From positions 48,526 to 112,525 of the forward strand of contig JAMYWO010000129.1 in assembly GCA_024220525.1 (NCBI GenBank): a DNA stretch of 64,000 bases, written 5' to 3'. The DNA comes from Cochliopodium minus (taxonomy: Eukaryota; Discosea; Himatismenida; Cochliopodiidae). Shown piece by piece: positions 25,037 to 35,055 of this stretch. Position 1 is the stretch's first letter, and each line of letters begins with the position of its first letter. The position numbers and the translations under genes are program-made. The notes beneath the pieces are model-generated. The model was given only the letters and a program-made list of their open reading frames with translations, made no database searches and had not been told where the DNA came from.

Positions 25037-25630
25037 ATGAGCAAAGTTTTCCCATCTATCGATTTCAGAAGAAAAGTACCAAGAAGAGGATTTACTGGTT
25101 TACAATTATATGGATTTGCGACTGCAGTTTCTTTATTTGGATTATATATTTCAAAAAATACCTCACAAAATAGATTGTAAAAATATAAGAACCTCTATTA
25201 TATCAATAATAGTATAATAATGGAGAATATATGAAGGAATATTTAATTATAAGACCCTTTATCAACTATTTTAAAATATTTATGGTTATATAATATTAAA
25301 ATTTATTTTTTTTTTAGTAATGTTGAATTGATAGGTCATGATGATAAAATTGTTGTTGCTTCCATTTTACAGGCAGAAGAAGATCAAAAGTATAAAAAAA
25401 AAAAATTTTATTTAAACCCTTTTCATTTATAAAATTTATTTAAACACAGATATATTCTTTCAACTTTGAAAAAGAAAGAATGGTTTGATAAGACATGGAA
25501 TGATGCACCAGTATGGATTCAACAAGATTCTCCATATCTCACAAGATGGCTCGCACCTCACAAGATTGGAGCAGAGACAAATCCTAATCATGATTCTTAT
25601 GCTGAAAGACCAGCAGTATATAAGCTTTAA
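25037..25630 (+). CDS. NDUFA13: NADH dehydrogenase (complex I) subunit NDUFA13 / GRIM-19
   Basis: Exons 25037-25176, 25318-25389 and 25450-25630 give 130 residues (human 144). The N-terminus FPSIDFRRKVPRRGFTGLQL matches the family signature (IDYKRNLPRRGLSG in animals) and is followed by one membrane helix (GFATAVSLFGLYI). The second half has LQAEEDQKYILSTLKKK and DAPVWIQQDSPYLTRWLAP, also in family positions. It is an accessory subunit of mitochondrial complex I, spanning the inner membrane. Its presence is the best evidence in this window for an aerobic organism with classical mitochondria. Confidence 0.9.
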
Positions 25631-26135
25631 AATTAGTTTCAAGGGAATCATATTTTTCAAATTCAAAGCAAAAAAATTCATTATTAAATCTTATTTGTAA
25701 TAACTCAAAATGGTATATCCTAAATTTCAAATCATAATTTATACTCATTTATACAAACATTCATCTAATTTTTTTTTTTTTCTTTTTTGATTTTCATTGA
25801 TTATATTTACTTTATTTCACTCATTTATTTAAATGTTCTATTTTTGTTATTTTATAAAAATTATTTTCCCCTTTTTCTCTTTTCGTTGTTGGATCTTTTG
25901 AATTTCATTCTCATTTCCTCATTTTTATTTCGAAATTAAATTAATTTTTGCGAGTTCTCATTTCGACAAATTTTCTGTCACCCCTCCATCTATCGGATTT
26001 AAAATTTTTTTTTTGGAGGGTATATATTTGAGTTCTAAAGTTAAAAGGATATTTTTACACAATAACATCAATTTTAAAAAAAAAAAAATTAAACTTTATT
26101 GACAATTAAACAATAAATACAAAAACATTACAAAA
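25631..26135. other. Intergenic, no gene seen
   Basis: 505 bases between NDUFA13 and the first SAM gene. It is AT-rich with one less AT-rich stretch near 25980 (CACCCCTCCATCTATCGG). I see no coding potential or RNA gene; it presumably contains the promoter of the SAM gene. Confidence 0.4.
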
Positions 26136-26375
26136 ATGGAAAATTCTGTTATGTCATGGACAAAGTACGATGTATCGAGGAGAGTTTCAGAAATTGGGAG
26201 ATTAAGAGATATGGGAGAATGTGGGGTTTTGTTCGAAATGAACGAAATAGATGGTCCTACACTTTATCAATATCAAGATTACAGTAGATTGAGAGATCTC
26301 GGAGTTCCTACGGTTGGATATAGAATCATTTTGAGCTCTTTCATTCAAGATCTTTTCAGAGATTTACATCAATAG
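26136..26375 (+). CDS. Stand-alone SAM-domain protein 1
   Basis: An intronless 79-residue protein that is almost entirely one sterile-alpha-motif domain: MSWTKYDVSRRVSEIG, then a central FEMNEIDGPTLYQYQDY and the closing LGVPTVGYRIILSSFIQDLF. The helix pattern W..DV..V...G, IDG..L and LGV..VG.R is typical of SAM. SAM domains mediate homo- or hetero-oligomers, often head-to-tail polymers, and some bind RNA. With no other domain, this protein probably works by pairing with partner SAM domains. It has a close tandem paralogue 470 bases downstream and a third relative at 29865-29420. Confidence 0.8.
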   Translation: MENSVMSWTKYDVSRRVSEIGRLRDMGECGVLFEMNEIDGPTLYQYQDYSRLRDLGVPTVGYRIILSSFIQDLFRDLHQ

Positions 26376-26845
26376 CTGTGTTTATTCACCGAATTTTTCA
26401 CTAATTTTCTTCTTTTTCATTTTCTTCTTTCCTTATTTTCAAATCATTCAATAGTTTCATTTGATTAAAATTATTTTCCCTTTAATTTTGTCAAAAATTA
26501 TTCTAATCACTGATTGTTTTTCCATTTCACAAGCTTTTTTTTATTGTAATTTAAAAAATTATTCCTGACAAAGGAGAATTTTTAAAAATTAGATAGATTT
26601 CAAAAAATTTTTTTGCAAATTTAACTTTAAAATTTATATTTGAAATTTATTTGGGAATTGATGTTCATGTTTGTTGAAAAAAATCTTAGCAAATGTACTA
26701 TTTCAAAACATTTATGTGTTTATTTTGCCAAAACATGGAATTTAAAAAAGGAATTTCACAATTCAAACTATTTTACACTAAAGATAGAATTATATAAATT
26801 AAAAAAAAAAAAAAATTAAAATCTTTATTCAAAAAAAGAACAAAA
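26376..26845. other. Intergenic between SAM paralogues
   Basis: 470 bases of AT-rich sequence. I see no gene. Both flanking SAM genes are preceded by an A-rich leader just before the ATG. Confidence 0.4.
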
Positions 26846-27085
26846 ATGAATGTTTGTGTGATGTCATGGACAAAGTATGATGTATCGAATTGGGTGTCAG
26901 AAATCGGAAGATTGAGAGATTTGGGAGAATGTGGAATCCTCTTTGAAATGCACGAGGTAGACGGGCCAACTCTTTATAATTACAAGGATTATAATCTTCT
27001 AAAGGATATTGGGGTACCTACTGTTGGATATAGACTCATTTTATGTTCTTATATTGAAGAATTATTTCGAAATCTTCATCAATGA
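26846..27085 (+). CDS. Stand-alone SAM-domain protein 2
   Basis: An intronless 79-residue protein, the same length as the upstream paralogue and about 65-70 percent identical by eye: MSWTKYDVSNWVSEIGRLRD, FEMHEVDGPTLYNYKDYN and IGVPTVGYRLILCSYIEELF. It is one SAM domain with no additional region. Tandem duplication is the obvious origin. Retention of every SAM core position argues that both copies are functional. A binding partner cannot be named. Confidence 0.8.
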   Translation: MNVCVMSWTKYDVSNWVSEIGRLRDLGECGILFEMHEVDGPTLYNYKDYNLLKDIGVPTVGYRLILCSYIEELFRNLHQ

Positions 27086-27649
27086 TAAAAAAAAAAAAAC
27101 TTTTTTGTAAATCTAGCAAATGGATAATTAAATTATCAAGTGATTGATGTATTTTTAAATGATGGTGTTTCTGATTACATTTTGTTTTAAATTTTAAAGA
27201 AAAGATAATTTTTAAATCTTTGAATATTTGAAATTTCTTAAATTTTGTGAAATCTAAATAGGAAATTAAATAAATTAAAATGATTCGACTTAACTTCAAT
27301 TAAATTAAACAAAAAATTTTAAACATATTTTTCATTCTCCTCCAAAATTTTTGCAAATCCAGCAATAAATTGTTTGGAATAATTAAAATTTAAAAAAATT
27401 TGCATGGGACCATTGACTGAAAATGATTGATTTACTAAGAATTTATTGCTTCCAAAAGAAAAAATTGTGAAAAGAATGATCATCTTTCTAGAGTAGTTTC
27501 TTTTTTTGCAAAAATAACACGTTTTGTTTTCATTATTTTCTTTTTAATTCAAAAATTATTACTATAATAAAAGCCAATTTTTCAACTAATCACTTGTCAT
27601 TCTCTACCATTGTTCATTTTTGAACCTTTTAAGTAAAAATTTTTATTTT
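27086..27649. other. Intergenic, convergent
   Basis: 564 bases between SAM gene 2 (plus) and the actin-like gene (minus). It is AT-rich with no convincing reading frame or RNA gene; it should hold both 3' ends. Confidence 0.4.
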
Positions 27650-28914
27650 TCAAATAAACTTTATGTCAGCAATTTTAGGGCCATATTCGTAATATTCTTC
27701 TCTTGATACCAAATAATCACGAAAGTTACTCATGCTAGCGAGTATAGAACCTCCAATCCAAACAGAGTATTTTCTTTCAGGAGGGAAAACAAGTGAGTTT
27801 TTAGGAAGATCTTTACCAACCTCCTTGTTGATCCTGTCACCAATACCTCTGAACATTGAATTTCCACCTTCAAAATTGATAGCGTAGAAACGATTAAAAG
27901 ATCTTATTTCATCGGGAATTTTGTTGTAGGTATCGACCAACAAATGTTGCATACCTTTATCTTTCAAATTAATCAAAGTTGGATTGAAAATTGATTCGCA
28001 ACTTTTGTAAGCAACCTCATCCACCTTTATTATTTCACCAGAAGGAAGCTCATAAACACTATTTTCATTTGTTTCGTTGAGAGGATCTTCAGAAACGAAA
28101 CAAATCTTATGTTTCATATCAGACAAAACAGGATCTTCCAAACAACGACAAAAATCATATTGAAGAGACTTATCAAGCAAATCAACAAAGTAATCGGTTA
28201 CATTTTTCCCGCCAAAATTCGATTTGGAAAGAGTGTAATAAAGAGGCAACCCATGATACAAAGCCATCGCATACGTTGTTTCTTCTCCGCTGTTCAACAT
28301 AATCCCTGTTGATTTTCCTGATGCATATATTGAGAGGGTTGATGTGTTTGAGAAGTTGAGGAAAGGAACTCCCATTTTTTCAAACATGATTTCCATTGTC
28401 TTCTTTCTCGTTCTGGAGTCGACGAAGGGTGCTTCTGTGAGGAGATGTGGATGTTCTTCTGGTGCATACTTCAATTCTCCAAACGGAATATGATCCCAAA
28501 TGTGATACTATTTAAAAAATACTTCAAATAAATATAATTTTAAAATAATTTGGTTCATCTAACAGATTGAATTGAATTGAATGTTGGTAAGAATTAATCA
28601 CAACTTTTTTTATTTTTTTTTTACCATCTCTTCAATATCTTTCACCACTCCTCTCTCCATTGGATATTTCAAATCTAATTTTGATTTGAATGACCCCAAT
28701 GCATTATCTCCAACATATACTCTATTATCATTGATATTTTGATCCTTCATTCTTCCCACCACTGTTGGAAATACTGCTCTTGGAGCATCATCCCCTTTAT
28801 TGAAATTAAAAAGGCCAAATTTTCAATTTATATATTTTTACCACCATATCCTGCTTTAACTGTACATGTTCCTTGATCTATAACTAATGTGGAAACATTA
28901 TCCCAATCAATCAT
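27650..28914 (-). CDS. Divergent actin-like protein
   Basis: Exons 28914-28842, 28794-28625 and 28507-27650 give 366 residues, close to conventional actin (375). The first ATP-binding loop is recognisable (LVIDQGTCTVKAGYGGDDAP, RAVFPTVVGR), as are the central region (YPMERGVVKDIEEM, ELKYAPEEHPHLLTEAP) and a weak C-terminus (VWIGGSILASMSNFRDYLVS). Key differences from actin: the second phosphate loop, normally DSGDGVTH, reads LNSGEETTYAMA, and the usual YPIEHGI reads YPMERGV. This suggests altered or lost ATP hydrolysis. It matches no ARP class I can name and is best called a lineage-specific actin-like protein. SAM-domain genes flank it on both sides. Confidence 0.85.
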
Positions 28915-29419
28915 CAATTTTTTTTTATTAAGAATTTTGCAAATGGTATGAAAAAAAGTTTTAAAGTGGGAAAGTCAAATTGTTTTCGAATTCAGCGAGG
29001 AAGAGCCTTACAATAAAAAAACAAGTTTACCACAAGAAAAAATTTATTTTATTATTAAAATCTATTATTGAAAATTTTCTTTTTCTACTATAAGAACAAT
29101 AGATTTGAGAACAATGGTTGCAAAGTTAAGGAAAAGTAATTTCATTCTGGAATAATTAAATTGAATTTCTTTTTAATTATTTTATTCACATTTTTAAAGT
29201 AAATTTTATTTTAATATAGTAGTAAAAATCGATCACGATTTTGAAATTAAGTTTTTTTATTGTTTTAATTTCAAACATACATAGACAAGGAAAAATTTTT
29301 TTCATATTTGAGTTAATTGTGATGTTTTTTTTCAAATAAATAATTTAATTTTTGAATTTAATTTTTGATATCCCGACCTCCCTTTTTCAATCAGTGTAAA
29401 AATCCTTTTTTATTTTTTT
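28915..29419. other. Intergenic upstream of the actin-like gene
   Basis: 505 bases of AT-rich sequence containing the actin-like promoter and the 3' end of the third SAM gene. I see no gene. A CCCGACCTCCC island near 29372 is the only compositional feature. Confidence 0.4.
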
Positions 29420-29865
29420 TTATTGATACGAATTTCCAACGAGATCTTCTATTTTCCTTGAGAGATGTATTCTCATTCCCACGGTGCTCACTCCCATACT
29501 CTTGAGATTCTGATAGTTGGTGTAATCATACAATCTTTGACCGTCAATGTTCTTTTCAACAAATCTATTTTGGATTTTTTTTTTTTTAAAGGAAAAAATA
29601 AGAATGTGAAAAGGAAATAAATAATAATAAAGAAATAAAAATATTATTCAGTTTAAAAATTTATAAATTATGTTTATGTTATTGATTGGTATTAAAAAAT
29701 AATCCATATTCATACTGTATTGAAAAGATAATAATTTGAAAAAAAAGATTAAATGTGAATTTATAATTAATTTTTGTTTTCTTACAAATCACCACAATCT
29801 TCTATATTTTTAGATCTTGCAATGTTTGAAACCCATTCTCTCACATCTTGTGTTGTCCATTTCAT
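29420..29865 (-). CDS. Stand-alone SAM-domain protein 3
   Basis: Two exons, 29865-29786 and 29564-29420, give 74 residues after removal of intron 29785-29565. The product starts MKWTTQDVREWVSNIA and continues EKNIDGQRLYDYTNYQNL and MGVSTVGMRIHLSRKIEDL, again a complete SAM domain and nothing else. It has an intron that the two plus-strand paralogues lack and is more diverged, so it is an older relative. It was recovered only by splicing. Confidence 0.8.
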
Positions 29866-30520
29866 TATTTCTTTGTTATTTCCTTCCATTCAAAAATTAT
29901 TGTGTAGATATATGTACAGAATCGAAAAAATTTGTGTAAAATTGAGAAAAAAGAATTAAGATTCCTTTTTATTGAAAAAATTTAGTCTTTGAACACCTTT
30001 CTTTCTTTTTTTTTTTATTTTATTTGATTTTTAAATCATTTTAAATATTATTTTTTTTTTTTTGAACGAAGGAAGATTAATTTTTTTCTTCAATTAAAAA
30101 AATCAATTGATTTTTTTTAAAAAAATAACAATGTTAAGTTAAAATAAGTGTCTACAACAAAATTTACTTTCTTAATCAAAATTTCATTGATTTTAAAATT
30201 TACTAATATATTTTTTATAAGTGTGAAAAAAATTGAAATTTAAAAGAAATTATTAAAATCAAATTTTATATTTTATTTTTTTTCACTGAATTCATAAAAA
30301 ATTTTAATTTCAAATAAGAAATTTGAATGAGAAAGAATTGATTTAATTTTCATTTTTTATACACTGTTTTTTCAAATAAAGTATAAAGATGGGAAATAAA
30401 TATTTATTTTTTTTATTTATAAATTTTTTTTTTTTTGAATTCCATTTATGGAAACCTTAAAGAAGAATTCTTGAAAATAGAAAGGGAAAGAGATGAAATT
30501 TGGTCAAAGTGAATCAATTT
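29866..30520. other. Intergenic, no gene seen
   Basis: 655 bases, strongly AT-rich with several T and A homopolymers. No reading frame with recognisable features. It spans the promoter of SAM gene 3 and the 3' region of PWP2. Confidence 0.4.
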
Positions 30521-33500
30521 TTATTTTTTATCCTTGTTCTCAGAGGTCTTTCTTTTGTTGAATCGCTGAGGAGGCAAAACATCCAAATGAACAACGACAT
30601 TATTCGACTTTGAAGAACCAAGCTCTTTACTGACAAGATCAGAGTTGGTCATGATAGGGAGGGTATGAGTGTGAGACAAAAAGGAAAGATTGAAAGTGTT
30701 TTCGTCGCACACTTTGGAGAGATCCTTCTTGAGAGAGTTAATGTTCTTGTGGAGGACTCTGAAGAAGGGGAGGTATCTGAGGTAATTTTCTTTGAGAAAC
30801 TTTCCGTGGGATTGGAGGAGTTGAGTGGACCATTTCAACAATACTTTATTTTGTTTTTTTTTTTTTGATGAAAGAAGGGATTAATTTGAAAGAAAGTTGT
30901 TGGAAATTTAGAAGAATTAAAAAAAAAATTAAATGAAATAAATTATTAATTAAAATATGCAATAAGGAAAATAAAAAAATGAAATAAAATATAAAAAAAA
31001 TAAATAAAATATAAATAAAAAAAAGGAAATTAAATATTCTAAAATCAAAAGATGAAAAATCAAATGAAATTTAAAGAAAACAATAATTAACAAATAAAAT
31101 TTTAAGGAAGAATTAAATTAAAACAAAATATATTTTTGTGTTTTTTTTACCTTCAATATGTTGAGGAGATTCCAATTCTTGGCCAAGGTAGGTGAAGAGT
31201 TTGTCAAGATAGGAAATGGGGAAGTTTTGGGAGATATATTCGATCTCCACCACAGGGATATTGTAGAAGACATGTCTGATGATTTCAAAAACATTCAATT
31301 TCAATCCCATCTAAAATAAAAATAAAAAAAGGAAAATTAAAAAATTTTGATAAATCAAAGGATAATTAAAAAAAAAATTTTTTTTTTTTACAATCATCGC
31401 ATCCATATATTGTTTCTTGGACAAAACTAACAAAAGGTTTTGGGGAGTGACGTTGATGTCGAGTTGGTATGGGTCGAACATTAAGGAGTCGTCCATCGAG
31501 TAGAGCAAGATACCCTCTGAGGTGGCACACATCCAAGATCTTCCGGTGCTAGAAAAGGAAACTTGAAACGATCTTGCTAGTATCTTCTTTTTGTTGATTA
31601 ATCCTTTTCAAAAAGAGAAAAGTTGGAATAAATAAAATGATAAATTGATAAATAATTAAAAAATAAATAATAAATGAATTAATAAAATTTACCTGTTGAA
31701 TGTACACCATTTAATACACCAGGAACTTTTCTCAGATCCTTTTCGTTTTTCTTTAATCTTAAGTCATGGAAAGAAAGTTTCTTCTCATTTTCGTACTCTT
31801 CTTCGTGATCAATATGGTTTTTGTTGCCAGATTCTGTCATGTTGAGGGAGGTGAGTTTGTCGAGAACTCCGTCAAGGGACAAGTTGTGAGTGATCTGGAA
31901 CTTTCTGATTAAACACTTTTGTTCTACGTTGTAAATGCATACATAAATACTGTTACCACAAGCCTAAAAAAAAGTTTTTTTTTAAAATGAGATTAATAAA
32001 ATTATAAAAATACAATATTTGTAAAGAATGGAATTTTAGAAAACAAAATATTTTTCAAAAATAAAAGACAAAAATATTTTATATTGATAATAACAAAAAA
32101 ATAAATTTTAAAAAATATAATATTTGTCAAGAATGGAATTTTGGTAAAATTAAACAAGAACAAAATATTTCTCAAAAATAAAAGACAAAAATAAAAGACA
32201 AAAATATTTTTAATTGATAATAACAAAAAATGTTTAAATAAATATTTGATGAAAAAAATAATTTTATATTTCTAATTTATAATTAAAAAAAATGTTTACA
32301 ATGACAGTATTTCCGTTTGGAGAATAAGTTACAGAGTTGAATATTCTTCCAAAAGACCTAGACTTGGCGGATCTAATATCGTTGGAAACACGTCCTCCCC
32401 AAGAATCGCAGAGAGTTTCGATGGAGCCCTTCAACTCTTTCTCCTTTGGATCCCAAAAAGTCAATACACCTCTCAAGTTGGCAGTACAAACTTCTTTCCC
32501 GTCAGGTTTGAAAGCGACAGACAAAACATCACTTGTGTGCTCCAAAATTTCAACTTTTCCTTTTAAATAAAAAATAATAATAATAAAAAATGAAATAATT
32601 AAATTGAAAAAAATAATTGAAAACTAACTTAAAAGATGTGTTTACCTTTTCCTGTGAATACATCCCAAACACGAGTAGATTTATCCCAAGAACCAGAAAC
32701 CATTAAAGTATCAGTCGGACTGAAAACAACACTTGAAACAGGAGCGATGTGGCCAGTGAGAATTTCTAACAACTTACCTGTTTGGAGAGACCAAACAAAA
32801 ATACCGAAATTGTCGTTGGACCCTGCGCAAATGATTTCTCCTGCGTTGTCGACTCCCAAACAACTGAATTGGGTTGGTTTTGGAGTAGTGAGAATTCTAA
32901 AGTTACGAAAACGAACCAAATCATATGCTCTTACTGTCCCGTCTTTAAATTTTTAAAAAATAATAAATTTTAATAAAATATTTACAAAATAATTGAATTC
33001 AAATTAAAATTGAACAAACAAATTAAAATAAAAAAAAACTGTTTACCTAAAGATGCAGAAAATACAGCATTTCCTTTTGGTGAAAAAGCAACTTGATTAA
33101 CAGCAGACGTATGATCGGAAAAAGTGATGAAACAATGTCCTGTTTTTGTATTCCATACTTTAACCTTACCATCCACCCCACCAGAAACGACCATAGAAGA
33201 GTCAGGTGAATAAGCTACAGTGTTCACATTGGAAAGATGTCCTTGTTGTTTCAAAATGAAAGTCTTTGTTTCCCATTCCCAAACAACAACGCTCCTATTA
33301 TTAATTTAATTAAAAATCAAAAAAAGATTCAAAAAAAATTAAGGAAGAAACATGAGGTAAATATAAATATTTTTACCCTATTTTATGTGATATTGCCAAC
33401 CAATTTCCTTTTTGATTCAAATTAATCGAAGAAATATCATTGGTGAGATATTCCTCAATAGACTCGATCTTCTTTTGTTCGTGCACTTGTCCCAATTCGT

Positions 33501-34666
33501 GCATCACTTGCAAACTAGAAAGTTGAACGATCTTGCAAGCACCATTAGAGTAAGACAAAGCGAGCATATCCAAAGGTAAGTTAGGGCTTGCTCCTACAAT
33601 AATCACACCAGGAGCATCCATCTTTATTTGTTCTTTTCTGATTGTAATCCATTTCCCTGTTTTTTCGTTCAAAATTTTCGTTCTTTTTCTTTTGTCAACA
33701 ACTTTGTGGTAGAGGGTTTTTTCTTCAACTTTCTTCTCACCAGCTCTTTTCCATTTCCATATGATCACAGCTTTTTTAGTGACAACAACTAAAGAGATTT
33801 AAAAAAGAAAATTAAAAAAACCAAAAAAAAATTTAACAAAAATAAAAGGGTTCAAAAAAAAAATGTTTACCTACCCTTTTCCAATCGGAAAAGAAGAAAT
33901 TAACAACTTTGTTTCCACAAGATAATATTATAGGCTCATAAAATCCTCTGAGATGAATTAAAGGATACAATCTGATGTTTCCATCTGATGAACTTGTTGC
34001 TACTACATTAGATTGAGGGTTCCAAGCAATTCCATCAATTGTATCCATTCCTATAGCTGTGTCGGAGATTTTTTGAATATCGTTGAATTGTTTGACGATT
34101 GAAGGTGTCTTGTATACTTTGAGTTTTTCACCAATAGCTACAGCCCAGTATTTGGCGTCAGGAGAAAACTATCATAAAAAATATTTTATTTTAAAACAAT
34201 GGTTTTTTGATTTATATTTGATGAAATGCGATAATTTGATTTATTATTCCAAGAAAACGTTATAATATTTTAATTTTACTTTAAATGCTGTTGCTTTTCC
34301 CTTCAATCCATTATATATTGAGAATAATACTCTCATGTGATAATTAATAAAATATATCCCTCCATTTTCATCTATTGCAGCCAAAATCTTTCCATCTTCG
34401 CTCAATGATAACATTGATATATTATATCTTATTTCGACTGGTAGTGTTATGGTTGTATTACTAAATTATAATCGATTTTAGTTGAATTCTAAATTATTTC
34501 CCAAAAAATGTTTGAATTTTTATTTTTACTTTAATAAATCGAAACATGTTATTCTATTCCCAACAGGGACTATTAATGTTGATGAATCAGGTGTGAATAG
34601 TATATCTCCGTTATTATATGTTGATCCTAACAAATTCTGGAATTTATAACCAAATTTTCCAATCAT
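30521..34666 (-). CDS. PWP2: PWP2 / UTP1, small-subunit processome WD40 protein
   Basis: Eleven exons: 34666-34530, 34460-34280, 34168-33871, 33788-33377, 33294-33047, 32942-32646, 32559-32300, 31963-31693, 31603-31392, 31310-31151 and 30843-30521. They encode 932 residues (human 919), in phase throughout. The N-terminus (FGYKFQNLLGSTYNNGDILF) and the tandem WD40 repeats (VAYSPDSSMVVSGGVDGKVK, FSPTDTLMVSGSWDKSTRVW) match PWP2. So do the ends of the propellers (ICNLSLDG-type NLSLDGVLDKLTSLNMTESG) and the C-terminal UTP12-like helical region (LLKWSTQLLQSHGKFL). PWP2 is a UTP-B component of the nucleolar processome needed for 18S rRNA maturation. At the exon 3-4 junction the phase chooses the downstream of two overlapping GT donors. 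Confidence 0.95.
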
Positions 34667-35055
34667 CCCAAAATATCTATCTTCTAATTATTTATGATCA
34701 AATTTATTTAAAGGAACTATGATTAAAATCCTTTTTTTTTTTATTTTTGATTATGAATTAAATTTTTGAGAAAAAAAAAAAATATAAAAAAAATTTCAAC
34801 TTACACAAACTTCTTTTTTATAAAAAACCACTTATACAAATTTGAGAAACAAATAATTCTTTGGTAAATAGAGGTTATTTATCTAAATTTATTTTTATCC
34901 TTTGATATATTTCTTTTCTTGCAAAGAATATTCTCCACTTGAATAAAAAAATTAGATCATATAAGTACAATAATTGAATTCATTATTCATATCTCCTTTA
35001 TTAAAGAAATTACAAAAATGTGATTTGAAAAAATATTTTTAAAAAAAAAAACCAA
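34667..35055. promoter_or_regulatory. Divergent intergenic region, PWP2 / NELF-A
   Basis: 389 bases between two oppositely oriented start codons, so it should contain both promoters. It is AT-rich with poly-T near 34731 and poly-A near 34772. No specific element is identifiable. Confidence 0.4.
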
